From Sphingobacterium corticibacterium (lineage in GTDB: Bacteria > Bacteroidota > Bacteroidia > Sphingobacteriales > Sphingobacteriaceae), in assembly GCF_004208525.1 (NCBI RefSeq), contig NZ_SGIT01000007.1, forward strand, positions 1 through 64,000: a DNA stretch of 64,000 nucleotides, in the 5' to 3' direction. Position numbers and translations under genes: made by a program. This document shows, in pieces, positions 15,850-24,544 of this stretch. Positions within the stretch are counted from its first letter, which is position 1, and each line of letters starts with the position of its first letter. Below the pieces are notes generated by a model. That model was not told the DNA's origin and ran no database searches. It was given only the letters and a program-made list of their open reading frames with translations.

Positions 15850-17193
15850 TTATTTGCTGTCTTTATCCAATTTTTCGAAATCTACGTAAGCAATCTCCTG
15901 TGGTTTTAACGTCACATTTTCTTTTAGGTAGTCAAACACCTTAAGTGCTTTTGCTTCTTCAAAAAGACGGTTTGCTTGCTCTCTGTCTTGTAATAACTGG
16001 AGTGCATATTGACCTAGTTGCTCATCGGTAGGTTCATCATTGATGTTATACATCTTGATCTGCGCATAGATACGTTCTTTTGCCAAGTTAATCACTTCAT
16101 CATATTTGACTTCAAGATTATTGGCCGTAACGATGCGGTTTTCAATGATTGTCCATTTTAGGTTGCTTACAAAGTCGGCAAATCCTTCTTCAAGCTCTTC
16201 GTCCGAAATATTAGGGTTCGTTGCTTTCAACCATTTTTTCAAGAAAGCTTCCGGAAATTTGACATCCACTTTCTCCATGCCATAGGTGTATATGTCGTTA
16301 CGTAACTTCTGATCAGCATTCTGTTTGAAAAGACCTTCAACTTCTTCTTTTACTTTAGCCTCAAACTCTTCCTCCTTCGTTACATCGCCTGCAGGGAACA
16401 ATTTGTCGAAGAACTCCTGATTTAAATCAGCCTCCTCCAAGCGGTTGATGTTGTTAACCGTCAGCTCAAATTTTGTTACATCCAGATTTTCAGCCTCGTC
16501 TTCGGTGATTCCTAAGATACGTGCAATATCAGCAACTTTAAATGCTTTTTTGATGTCGATTTTCGCTGTATCATCTTTTTTCAAGCCAACTAATGCTTTC
16601 TTCGTTTTGGCATCTTCAATAATATCGGTGCGAACAGAAGTTGTTTTTTCAATACCCTCTTCTTTGGTTTGTTTCAGTGTAGAATAGAGTACATCTCCTT
16701 CTTCAGAAACCTCTGGATTGGTCATTTTTCCGTAGCTGCGACGAAGATTTTTGACACGCTCTGCTAAAGTCGCATCGTCCGCTTTAATTTCATACGCCGT
16801 AAATGCTGTTTCTTTAGAGAATGGTGTCTCGAATGCTGGCGCGATGCCGATTTCGTATGTAAAGGAGAAAGTATCGTTAAAATCCCAGTTGTATTTCGCA
16901 TCCGCATCACTTTCGACAGGAAGAGGCTGGCCTAATACTTCTAACTTATTTTCACCGATGTATTCGGAAATTTTATCATTGACCAATTTATTGATCTCAT
17001 CAAATAAAATGGATTTTCCGTAGGTACGTCTAATGTGCCCCGGAGGAACCATACCTGGACGGAAGCCAGGTAATTTAGCCTTTTTAGCCTGTTCTTTGAT
17101 AGCTTTATCTACCGAAGGATTGTAGTCTTCGGGCGCTAGTTCAACCTTAATGTTTGCATTGACATCGTCAATTGTTTGGTGTGAAATATTCAT
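15850..17193 (-). CDS. tig: Trigger factor
   Basis: This 447-residue ribosome-bound chaperone meets nascent chains at the exit tunnel. The N-terminal ribosome-binding domain (about 1-115) carries the signature GFRPGMVPPGHIRRTYG at about residue 43, equivalent to the GFRxGKxP loop of E. coli. The middle region aligns with the position of the FKBP domain but is divergent, as is usual in Bacteroidota, so peptidyl-prolyl isomerase activity is doubtful. The C-terminal part is the helical chaperone cradle. tRNA-Leu lies just upstream on the same strand. Confidence 0.95.
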   Translation of the reverse strand: MNISHQTIDDVNANIKVELAPEDYNPSVDKAIKEQAKKAKLPGFRPGMVPPGHIRRTYGKSILFDEINKLVNDKISEYIGENKLEVLGQPLPVESDADAKYNWDFNDTFSFTYEIGIAPAFETPFSKETAFTAYEIKADDATLAERVKNLRRSYGKMTNPEVSEEGDVLYSTLKQTKEEGIEKTTSVRTDIIEDAKTKKALVGLKKDDTAKIDIKKAFKVADIARILGITEDEAENLDVTKFELTVNNINRLEEADLNQEFFDKLFPAGDVTKEEEFEAKVKEEVEGLFKQNADQKLRNDIYTYGMEKVDVKFPEAFLKKWLKATNPNISDEELEEGFADFVSNLKWTIIENRIVTANNLEVKYDEVINLAKERIYAQIKMYNINDEPTDEQLGQYALQLLQDREQANRLFEEAKALKVFDYLKENVTLKPQEIAYVDFEKLDKDSK

Positions 17194-17221
17194 ACTCTCG
17201 TTTCGCTTTTACGCATTTTAC

Positions 17222-17257
17222 AAAAAAAATCCTCCCGAGTTTATTAAGTTCGGGAGG
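17222..17257 (-). terminator. Terminator after tRNA-Leu
   Basis: CCTCCCGA pairs with TCGGGAGG around a 10-12-nt loop and is followed on the minus strand by ATTTTTTT. It separates tRNA-Leu from tig, so tig needs its own promoter just downstream. Confidence 0.9.
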
Positions 17258-17265
17258 ACATCAAG

Positions 17266-17347
17266 TGCGGAAGAAGGGACTCGAACCCCCACGCCTTGCG
17301 GCGCCAGATCCTAAGTCTGGTGCGGCTACCAATTACGCCACTTCCGC
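17266..17347 (-). tRNA. tRNA-Leu (anticodon TAG)
   Basis: The acceptor stem is GCGGAAG paired with CTTCCGC, discriminator A. The anticodon arm is CCAGA-CTTAGGA-TCTGG with anticodon TAG, reading CTA/CTN leucine codons. The long variable arm (GCGCCGCAAGGCGT region) is the class II form expected for leucine, and the T arm is GGGGGTTCGAGTCCC. The length is 82 nt and CCA is not encoded. Confidence 0.96.
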
Positions 17348-17475
17348 AGTTATTAGGACTTTTATTGTGGCACAAAGATAGTAAGCTTGCTCCTATCTTG
17401 CAAGATTTTTTTGCATTATTTTATAAAAAATGAAAAAACGTATTTTGCGTTTGCATAAGTTATTTGTATTCATTT

Positions 17476-17492
17476 ACTTTGTTTTTCAAAGT
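17476..17492. promoter_or_regulatory. Palindromic operator upstream of the membrane-protein/regulator operon
   Basis: ACTTTG-TTTTT-CAAAGT is a perfect 6-bp inverted repeat with a 5-nt spacer, 55 nt before the ATG at 17548. The same palindrome with a different spacer occurs before creD (18486-18502). The context TTTACTTTG...CAAAGTTCTTT is also similar to CTTACTTTG...CAAAGTACTTT there. It is probably bound by the winged-helix protein at 18168-18470. Confidence 0.65.
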
Positions 17493-17547
17493 TCTTTGTG
17501 TTTGTTGTATTGGGGCGAGCATAAAAGTTCATGAAATATATGTACAT

Positions 17548-18165
17548 ATGAATCAACAGGATTTAATCAAAGAAATTGGGCATATCCGCTCCATGATGGA
17601 AAAATCATCCAAAGTGCTGTCAATTTCGGGGCTTTCGGGAGTATTGATCGGTATTTATGCGTTGCTCGGTGCTGCGGTAGGTTATGTTGTGGTATATGGT
17701 TTCGACAGTGGCTTTGATTATCGAGATCATTATGTCACGGAGCCAGCTGTTATTGAAACTCTAATCTTTATTGCACTGGTTGTTTTAGTCGCTTCTTTAG
17801 CTACAGGGCTGTGGATGGCGCGAAGAAAAGCGAAGAAGACCCGTCAGCTTATTTGGAATCCGTCCAGTAAAGCGATGTTGCTGGCCATGGCTATTCCGTT
17901 GATGACAGGTGGTCTTTTTTCATTGATACTGTTATCAAAAGGATATTTCAGTTTAATAGGCGCGACACTTCTTATTTTTTATGGTCTATCCCTAACATCG
18001 GGAAGTGTATACACCTTTAAAGAAGTACGCTGGTTGGGTATATTGGAGATTTTGTTAGGGTTATTGGCGTTACTGCTCCCAGGATATGGATTATGGTTTT
18101 GGGCATTTGGATTTGGTGTATTACACATCATTTATGGTTTTATTGTACATAAAAGATACGAATAA
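17548..18165 (+). CDS. Multi-pass membrane protein, function unknown
   Basis: This 205-residue protein has a polar N-terminal stretch (MNQQDLIKEIGHIRSMMEKSSKVL) followed by five or six transmembrane helices, including SGVLIGIYALLGAAVGYVVV, LIFIALVVLVASLATGLWMA and a long hydrophobic C-terminal pair. I do not recognise a named family, but such proteins precede winged-helix regulators in other Bacteroidota. The ATG at 17548 is used because an operator lies within the longer frame that opens at 17464. It is followed 2 nt later by the regulator gene. Confidence 0.75.
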   Translation: MNQQDLIKEIGHIRSMMEKSSKVLSISGLSGVLIGIYALLGAAVGYVVVYGFDSGFDYRDHYVTEPAVIETLIFIALVVLVASLATGLWMARRKAKKTRQLIWNPSSKAMLLAMAIPLMTGGLFSLILLSKGYFSLIGATLLIFYGLSLTSGSVYTFKEVRWLGILEILLGLLALLLPGYGLWFWAFGFGVLHIIYGFIVHKRYE

Positions 18166-18167
18166 TA

Positions 18168-18470
18168 GTGGGGGTGGATTTTTCTCTATATGATAAGGTA
18201 TTCGAGAATCGTATACGCCTGCAAATCATGAGCGTGCTGATGGCAAACGATTCTTATGATTTCACCTCGCTCAAGGAAATGCTGGAGGTGACCGATGGTA
18301 ACCTGGCGTCCAATTTAAAAACGCTAGAGAAGGAGGGGTACATAAGTGTGGAGAAAAGTTTTGTCGATAGAAAACCCAACACCCAATATAGACGAACTGA
18401 AAAAGGCGTAAAAGCTTTTGAAAATCATTTAACAGCATTAGAAAATTTAATAAAACAACAGTATAAATAA
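18168..18470 (+). CDS. Winged-helix transcriptional regulator
   Basis: A 100-residue single-domain winged-helix protein of the HTH_34 (MarR/ArsR-like) type. The helix-turn-helix is FTSLKEMLEVTDGNLASNLKTLEKEGYI and the wing is VEKSFVDRKPNTQYRRTEKG, followed by a dimerisation helix. No metal-binding cysteines are seen. The likely start is GTG at 18168 (a second GTG at 18174 is possible), 2 nt after the membrane protein stop. It lies between two copies of the ACTTTG-N5-CAAAGT palindrome, so it probably represses its own operon and creD. Confidence 0.87.
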   Translation: MGVDFSLYDKVFENRIRLQIMSVLMANDSYDFTSLKEMLEVTDGNLASNLKTLEKEGYISVEKSFVDRKPNTQYRRTEKGVKAFENHLTALENLIKQQYK

Positions 18471-18485
18471 TTTTTTTATTCACTT

Positions 18486-18502
18486 ACTTTGAAAACCAAA
18501 GT
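18486..18502. promoter_or_regulatory. Palindromic operator upstream of creD
   Basis: ACTTTG-AAAAC-CAAAGT has the same half-sites and 5-nt spacing as the copy at 17476-17492, but a different spacer sequence. It ends 18 nt before the creD ATG, so a bound protein would block transcription or initiation. Confidence 0.65.
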
Positions 18503-18520
18503 ACTTTTAATTTTATTAGC

Positions 18521-19993
18521 ATGGAAAATCAAAACACTCCCCCCGCATTTCCACCCTCTCAACCTACCTTTTTTGAACGGTTGGCAAATTCTGTCATCTT
18601 GAAATTAGGAATTATTCTCTTTTTAGTCCTTTTGTTGCTCATTCCGATGGATAGCGTGAAGGATTTAATCCGGGAACGCAAAAACAGAGATCAGGCAGTC
18701 AGCCAGGAAATAACGAGCAAATGGGGTAATAAACAAGTTGTTTCGGGGCCTATTATTGGAATACCCTATACCTATTCGTATAACGTAAATACAACCGATG
18801 AAAAAGGTGAGATTAAGGTAGAAAAACATGTCGAAAAAGATTATGTCTTTCTCGTTTCCAAAAAGCTCAATGTGAAATCTACCGTAGAGCCTACCTATTT
18901 GAAACGCGGTATTTATCAAACGGTAGTTTATAATGCAACGGTTGCACTACGTGGTGAGTTTGACGAAATAGACTTAGCAAAATTAGATTTAAATCCAGAG
19001 GATCTAGCTTGGGAAAAAGCAAAGGTATTTATTGGACTGAGTGATCTGAAAGGAGTAAAAGCCGTTCCGAAATTAAACATGGGACAAGCAGAGGCAGAAT
19101 TTGAAGTCGGCAACACCGATGTTTCGCTCTTTGAACAGACCATGGTGGCCAATGTAGATTTGTCGGATAGATCGACCAAAAACCAATTTGAGATAAACTT
19201 AGATATCCGGGGTTCACGAAATCTAACTGTTTTTCCGACAAGCAACGAGACGAGCATAATCGTCTCCGGCACTTGGGACAACCCAAGTTTTAATGGAGGT
19301 TTTTTGCCTGAAGACCGTACAATATCAGAAACTGATTTCGAAGCACATTGGCGCATCCCGAGTTTTAGTCGTAAATTTCCACAACAGTGGAAAGGGGCGC
19401 GCGGTAGTATGTATTACGTAACGCACTCTGAAATTACCGATGCAGATTACCCTGCTGTTTCCATACCGGAACCCAAAGTTTCTTCTTCCGGAGCCAATGT
19501 ACAGATGTCGACAGAACAAGATATGGTACAAATTAATTTTCTGGAATCTGTAAATAACTATCAAAAAACAACGCGTGTTGCCAAGTATGGTATTTTGGTA
19601 GTACTCTTAACGTTTACATCGCTGTTTTTTACCGAAGTCATAAAAAAGCAGCGGGTTCATATTGTCCAATATGTATTAATCGGTTGTGCGATGGTGTTGT
19701 TCTATTCACTCCTGTTGGCATTAAGTGAGCACATCGGGTTTAATTGGGGTTACCTGACTGCGGCTGTAGCTACGATAATGCTCATTTCTTCGTTTATCCT
19801 TGGCATCACGAAAGACAAAAAGATTGCGTTTGTTTTTAGTGGCATCCTCTCCGCTTTCTACATCTTTATTTTCTCGCTTATGCAACTACAGGATTATTCG
19901 TTGATTGTCGGTACGATAGGTGTGTTTGTGATACTCGCGTTACTGATGAGGTTGTCTACCCGCGTGAATTGGTATCAGTTTGAAAAGAAATAA
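18521..19993 (+). CDS. creD: Inner-membrane protein CreD
   Basis: A 490-residue inner-membrane protein. One transmembrane helix (about residues 27-46) follows a Pro-rich N-terminus. A large periplasmic domain (about 60-350) has the CreD segments GPIIGIPYTY and GSRNLTVFPTS, and about six C-terminal helices (from about 355) follow. In enterics CreD belongs to the CreBC regulon and affects envelope integrity; in Bacteroidota it is usually next to a small winged-helix regulator, as here. A palindromic operator sits directly before it. Confidence 0.92.
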   Translation: MENQNTPPAFPPSQPTFFERLANSVILKLGIILFLVLLLLIPMDSVKDLIRERKNRDQAVSQEITSKWGNKQVVSGPIIGIPYTYSYNVNTTDEKGEIKVEKHVEKDYVFLVSKKLNVKSTVEPTYLKRGIYQTVVYNATVALRGEFDEIDLAKLDLNPEDLAWEKAKVFIGLSDLKGVKAVPKLNMGQAEAEFEVGNTDVSLFEQTMVANVDLSDRSTKNQFEINLDIRGSRNLTVFPTSNETSIIVSGTWDNPSFNGGFLPEDRTISETDFEAHWRIPSFSRKFPQQWKGARGSMYYVTHSEITDADYPAVSIPEPKVSSSGANVQMSTEQDMVQINFLESVNNYQKTTRVAKYGILVVLLTFTSLFFTEVIKKQRVHIVQYVLIGCAMVLFYSLLLALSEHIGFNWGYLTAAVATIMLISSFILGITKDKKIAFVFSGILSAFYIFIFSLMQLQDYSLIVGTIGVFVILALLMRLSTRVNWYQFEKK

Positions 19994-20141
19994 CTTTCTT
20001 CTCTTCTTTTTCCCTGTGAAAAAGAAGCAAAACCGGAACGAAGTGTAGCTCACGAAGGTAAATCTCGCCGCTTCGAATGTTTTACATTTGGTATAGTACT
20101 AAGAATGAGTTTGTAGAGTTGTAAAACATTCGGATGCGGCA
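19993..20141. repeat. Two-hairpin intergenic element, copy A (after creD)
   Basis: It begins at the creD stop codon. Hairpin 1 is CTTCTTTTT (20003-20011) with AAAAAGAAG (20019-20027). Hairpin 2 has the outer stem GCCGC (20067-20071) with GCGGC (20136-20140), then TT opposite GAT, then CGAATGTTTTAC (20074-20085) with GTAAAACATTCG (20121-20132). Copy B after lptD (27262-27378) has the same plan. The remaining gap to 20365 holds two more small hairpins, AAGGGA with TCCCTT (20155-20182) and CCGC with GCGG (20189-20202), and the start region of the peptidase gene. Confidence 0.65.
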
Positions 20142-20364
20142 TTTTAATGTTAAGAAGGGATCATGCAATTGTATCGTCCCTTATTTAACCGCTTTTTTGC
20201 GGAAAAACCACGCAGTGCTCATCCATACAATTTTAACTAAACACTAATGGATAAACAGTATGAGCCAGTCGCGGCTTGAGCGACACAAAAAATTTTATAA
20301 AGAAAACTCGATTTTTAAATCGAAGCTACATTTCCTATCTTGCGATGAAAAAAGAGCAGACCTT

Positions 20365-22461
20365 ATGGATAAAATTTCAATTTTAGCCTGTGCTATAATC
20401 GCGAGCACCCTATCTTTTGGACAGGAGAATCCGAATATGAGAGTAAAGAGGCCGGTAACAACAAACAAAGTATATCAATTGAAGAAAGAAGTGTTGACCC
20501 CAGAAAAACTATGGGAACTGGGACGTGTATCAGCAGAAGGGCTATCGGCTGATGGCAAATGGTTGGTGTACGGCGTATCTAATTATACGTTCGGCGAGAA
20601 TAAATCGGAAAAAAACCTCTATGTCATTCCGATAAAAGGAGGTGAGCCAGTTCAATTTACGCAGGAAGAAGGAGGTGAGTCCGTCGTTCAGATAAAAGAA
20701 AACGGCGAAGTTATCTATTTGTTCAAAGGGCAATTATGGTCAAAACCATTGACCGGAGGCGAAGCGAAACAGCTTACAGACCTAGAAGGTGGTTTGGGAA
20801 ATGTAAGGCTATCACCCGATGGAAAACATATCCTTTTTAGTCGGGCAGTGCTCATTCATCCTTATCATAGTAAAGATAAATACAGCGACTTGACTAAATC
20901 AGACGTCTATATTTATGATGATTTAGACTACCGGCATTGGGACACTTTTAATGATGGTCGTTTTAATCACCCATTCATAGCCACCTATGATAATGGTGAG
21001 GTAGGAGAACCCCTGGATATATTGGAAGGGGAGCCGTTTTACAGTCCACAGGCACCTTTTGGAGGAGCAGAAGATTTTGCCTGGGCGTCGGATAGCAAAG
21101 CTGTGCTATATGTATGTAAGAAGAGATTTGGGAAGGAGTATGCCTCCAGTACCAATACCGATATATATCGATACGATCTGGCTAGCAAAATCACGACCAA
21201 TATTACGGAGGGGATGAACGGTTATGATACAAATCCGGTATATAGTCCGAACGGGCAACGGTTAGCTTGGCTGAGCATGAAAACCGACGGCTATGAAGCC
21301 GATAAGAATGATATTGTCGTTTTTGATAAAGCGACAACGCAACGTGCGAATTTGACAGCCGGTTGGGACGGAACAGTCAATTCCTATATATGGAGCAAAG
21401 ATGGCAGAAAGATATATTTTACAGCTCCCGTCCGGGGCACGGTACAATTGTTTGAATTAGAGCTGCCGAAAAGCTTTGCTCGGGATACATCGTCCAAAAT
21501 AACACAGATCAGTGAAGGTGAGTTTGATATAGCGGGTATAGTAGGAGAAGTTGATGGCGGTCTGATTGTAACCTCAACTACGATGACACGTGCCACAGAA
21601 GTATATCGGTATGACTTTAAAAAGAAAGCATTAGCAGCTGTCACGAAGGTAAACGATGGCATTTATAGTCATTTGGCTGAGACAAAAGTGGAAGGGCGTT
21701 TTACGAAGGCTACCGATGGAACAGATTTGTTTTCCTGGGTTATTTATCCGCCTGATTTCGATCCTTCGAAGAAATATCCGGCATTGCTCTATTGCCAAGG
21801 AGGACCACAATCAGCTTTAACACAAACCTACTCGTATCGTTGGAATTTTCAGCTGATGGCGTCGCAAGGTTATATTGTTATCATGCCTAATAGAAGAGGA
21901 ATGCCCGGTTGGGGAGTAAAATGGAATGAAGATATATCGAAAGATTGGGGCGGCCAGCCAATACGTGATTATCTTTCGGCAATTGATGATTTGGCAAAAG
22001 AGCCTTATGTAGATAATGAACGTATCGGTGTAGTGGGAGCGAGCTACGGTGGATATTCTGTTTTTATGCTGGCAGGTGTTCATGAAGGACGGTTTAAGTC
22101 TTTTATTTCACATTGTGGATTGTTTGACATGACTTCTTGGTATGGTACAACAGAAGAATTGTTTTTCGCGAACCACGATTTAGGTGGTCCATATTGGGAT
22201 AAGAATAATTCGAAGACCTATACCGACTTTAATCCCGTAACACATATCGATAAATGGAATACACCTATCTTGATTTTCCAAGGAGGGAAAGATTACCGAG
22301 TTCCGATAGGGCAGGGATTAGCTGCTTTCCAAGCCGCCCAATTAAAAAATATAAAAAGCCGACTGGTTTATCTTCCAGAAGAAAACCACTGGGTGCTGTC
22401 TGGACATAACGCGTTGGTATGGCAACGGGAGTTCTTTAGTTGGCTGAAGGAAACCTTATAA
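20365..22461 (+). CDS. S9-family prolyl oligopeptidase-like peptidase
   Basis: A 698-residue exported serine peptidase. It has a signal peptide (ILACAIIASTLSFGQ), a beta-propeller (about residues 60-400, with WD40-like DPP-IV repeats such as NVRLSPDGKHILFSR), and a C-terminal alpha/beta-hydrolase domain. The catalytic triad is Ser560 (GASYGGYS), Asp643 (GGKDYRVP) and His675 (ENHWV). It should clip dipeptides or acyl-peptides in the periplasm. The ATG at 20365 is chosen because the signal peptide follows directly; the frame is open from 20260 but those 35 residues are not signal-like. Confidence 0.92.
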   Translation: MDKISILACAIIASTLSFGQENPNMRVKRPVTTNKVYQLKKEVLTPEKLWELGRVSAEGLSADGKWLVYGVSNYTFGENKSEKNLYVIPIKGGEPVQFTQEEGGESVVQIKENGEVIYLFKGQLWSKPLTGGEAKQLTDLEGGLGNVRLSPDGKHILFSRAVLIHPYHSKDKYSDLTKSDVYIYDDLDYRHWDTFNDGRFNHPFIATYDNGEVGEPLDILEGEPFYSPQAPFGGAEDFAWASDSKAVLYVCKKRFGKEYASSTNTDIYRYDLASKITTNITEGMNGYDTNPVYSPNGQRLAWLSMKTDGYEADKNDIVVFDKATTQRANLTAGWDGTVNSYIWSKDGRKIYFTAPVRGTVQLFELELPKSFARDTSSKITQISEGEFDIAGIVGEVDGGLIVTSTTMTRATEVYRYDFKKKALAAVTKVNDGIYSHLAETKVEGRFTKATDGTDLFSWVIYPPDFDPSKKYPALLYCQGGPQSALTQTYSYRWNFQLMASQGYIVIMPNRRGMPGWGVKWNEDISKDWGGQPIRDYLSAIDDLAKEPYVDNERIGVVGASYGGYSVFMLAGVHEGRFKSFISHCGLFDMTSWYGTTEELFFANHDLGGPYWDKNNSKTYTDFNPVTHIDKWNTPILIFQGGKDYRVPIGQGLAAFQAAQLKNIKSRLVYLPEENHWVLSGHNALVWQREFFSWLKETL

Positions 22462-22500
22462 CTAAAACGGTTCGAGTAATAAGCTCGAACCGTTTTAGTT
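22460..22500 (+). terminator. Bidirectional terminator after the S9 peptidase
   Basis: A perfect 17-bp stem (AACTAAAACGGTTCGAG with CTCGAACCGTTTTAGTT) and a 7-nt loop lie between convergent genes. The peptidase stop codon is inside the left arm. Confidence 0.93.
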
Positions 22501-22504
22501 ATAA

Positions 22505-23452
22505 TTATTTCGTATCTCTTTTTCCGAAGATACTTACACGGATATATTTACCAGGCCTTTCCTCTACATCTTTAATTAAATTGTCGAGACTTTCGGAAGC
22601 ATTATTCAGATTGTTATAGAGGTTGTCGTCGTTTAATAATAATCCAATAGAACCTTCACCATTATTAATTTTAGTGGTAATAACCTCGACATTTTTCATT
22701 ACTTGTGTAGCATTATCGATGGTTGCTTTAATTTCCGTTTTAGAAAGATCATCGGATAAGCTATCCAGATTGGTCAGGATATTGTTGATTTTGACGTTGT
22801 TTTTTTTGAAGTTTCCGGTGATAGATTCGAGGTTTTGCATAATTCTTGCGAATCGGATCTTTTCTGACCCCATCAAGCCTTCCACCTCATTGGTAATTGT
22901 CTCCATGTTTCGTAATGAAACGGAAATACTACGTAAACTGCTTTTAAAATCACGCTGAAACTCTTTGTCTAGCGCAGTGTTAACCGCCGAAAGGACGGAA
23001 TCTAATTTGACGACAAGGTTTTCTACTTTTAATTGGAGGGGTTCTACCTTTTCCAATAAATTGGCCTGCACATCCGACAGAAGTGGATCGCCGCTTTTTG
23101 CCAAGGTTGTACTATTACCCAGTTCGAATACGATAGCCTTGCTACCTAACAGGTCGGCGCTTACGATACGGGCAACGGTGTTAGAAGGTATGTCATATTC
23201 ATTTTTTATTTTAAAATGCGTACGAATTTTGCCATTTTCTAATAATCGCATCCCGGACACTCGTCCAATTTGATAGCCACTAACAACAACGGGTTTCGAT
23301 ATGGTTAAGCCATCCACATTATCATAATCCGTGTAAAACTCGTTTTCTTTGGAAAAAACATCATTTCCCTTTAAGAAGTTGTAGCCTATAAACAATAAGG
23401 CGAGTGCAACCACGGTGATGATACCGACTTTTGTTTCGTTTGAAATCTTCAA
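22505..23452 (-). CDS. MlaD-family (MCE domain) lipid-transport protein
   Basis: This 315-residue protein is anchored by one N-terminal helix (VGIITVVALALLFIGYNFL). The MCE domain (about residues 35-115) has FYTDYDNVDGLTISKPVVVSGYQIGRV and ARIVSADLLGSKAIVFELG. A long, mainly helical C-terminal region (about 120-300) with N/D/L-rich heptads follows. MCE proteins form hexameric rings that shuttle phospholipids between the membranes with an MlaEF transporter. The gene lies 65 nt after the amidase on the same strand; mlaE and mlaF are not in the window. Confidence 0.9.
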   Translation of the reverse strand: MKISNETKVGIITVVALALLFIGYNFLKGNDVFSKENEFYTDYDNVDGLTISKPVVVSGYQIGRVSGMRLLENGKIRTHFKIKNEYDIPSNTVARIVSADLLGSKAIVFELGNSTTLAKSGDPLLSDVQANLLEKVEPLQLKVENLVVKLDSVLSAVNTALDKEFQRDFKSSLRSISVSLRNMETITNEVEGLMGSEKIRFARIMQNLESITGNFKKNNVKINNILTNLDSLSDDLSKTEIKATIDNATQVMKNVEVITTKINNGEGSIGLLLNDDNLYNNLNNASESLDNLIKDVEERPGKYIRVSIFGKRDTK

Positions 23453-23517
23453 AATATGTCTAGCTTGGGTAAATTAAATCCATTATTAGTTTAACAACAA
23501 ACGAATGTAACAAATGT

Positions 23518-24384
23518 TTATCGTTCCACCGCCGTTTTGTATGTTTTTATTGCGTCAAATAAGTTTTGTACGATCTCTTTTTGACCCGCGGCTGACAACA
23601 TGTAATCTTCTTCGGTAGGACTGCTCATAAAACCAAGCTCGGTTAATACAGCGGGCATACCTGCGGTAGACAACACTGCCAAAGAAAGTTCTTGAACACC
23701 TCTATTAGGGCGGTTAGATTTGGAAAATTGATCTTGCATATTAGAAGCCAACTTGATACTTTCCCTTCTATATTGGTTTTTCATCAATTGGAATACAATC
23801 ATACTGGATGGGTCTTTCGGGTCAAAACCACCGTAGTTTTCCTCGTAGTTGTCTTCCAATAAAATCGAGGCATTTTCACGGATAGCAACATCTTGGCTAC
23901 CCAACCGGTTAAAACCGCAAACAAAAGTTTCGGTACCCGTTACATTCGGTCTGCGGACTGTTGTGTTAACCCATCTGCCTCTGCTATTTTTAACACGCTT
24001 GGTGCCGTTTGCTGAGTTGCAGTGTATCGATATAAAAAGATCAGCTTTGTGTTTATTTGCGAGGGCCGGTCGCTCATATAGTGGTAAGAAAATGTCTGTC
24101 TTTCTGGTGTATAGCACTTTTACATCCGGCATTTCGCTTTCAATTTTCTGTCCTAGTTTTAAAGCTACTTCCAGCGCGATATCTTTTTCGTTAGATTTCC
24201 TGCCCACAGCACCGTTATCTTTCCCGCCATGTCCGGCATCAAGTACAATAGTGCGTACAGGATGTCCAACACTTTTTGGTTCTTGTTCGGAAGGGAGAGG
24301 AGTAATGGATGAGGTAGTAAGCGTCAACGTAAAAATCGTAGTTACAAATAACGTCAGCTTTTTTACATTTAAATTTCTGGTCAT
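23518..24384 (-). CDS. N-acetylmuramoyl-L-alanine amidase (Amidase_3)
   Basis: A 288-residue zinc amidase that cuts the peptide off peptidoglycan glycan chains. It has an N-terminal membrane or signal segment (LTLFVTTIFTLTLTTS). The zinc ligands and catalytic residues are visible: His of LDAGHGGKDNGA, Glu of NEKDIALEV, His of ISIHCNS and the late Glu of LTELGFMS. The start at 24384 (MTRNLNVKK) is chosen over 24411 because the basic residues then directly precede the hydrophobic segment. It is divergent from lptD and upstream of the MlaD-like gene. Confidence 0.92.
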   Translation of the reverse strand: MTRNLNVKKLTLFVTTIFTLTLTTSSITPLPSEQEPKSVGHPVRTIVLDAGHGGKDNGAVGRKSNEKDIALEVALKLGQKIESEMPDVKVLYTRKTDIFLPLYERPALANKHKADLFISIHCNSANGTKRVKNSRGRWVNTTVRRPNVTGTETFVCGFNRLGSQDVAIRENASILLEDNYEENYGGFDPKDPSSMIVFQLMKNQYRRESIKLASNMQDQFSKSNRPNRGVQELSLAVLSTAGMPAVLTELGFMSSPTEEDYMLSAAGQKEIVQNLFDAIKTYKTAVER

Positions 24385-24544
24385 GTGTATTATATCCTTA
24401 TATATCCTCATTTAAAATATTGTACAAAGGTACTGTAAAATTATTTTTTATTAACGTTTGTCTGTCGTGCTTTCTAAATCTTTTTTGCCTATTTTTGCCG
24501 TCAGGTAGTTTTAGTACACACAAAAATAACATTCATAATTCACA

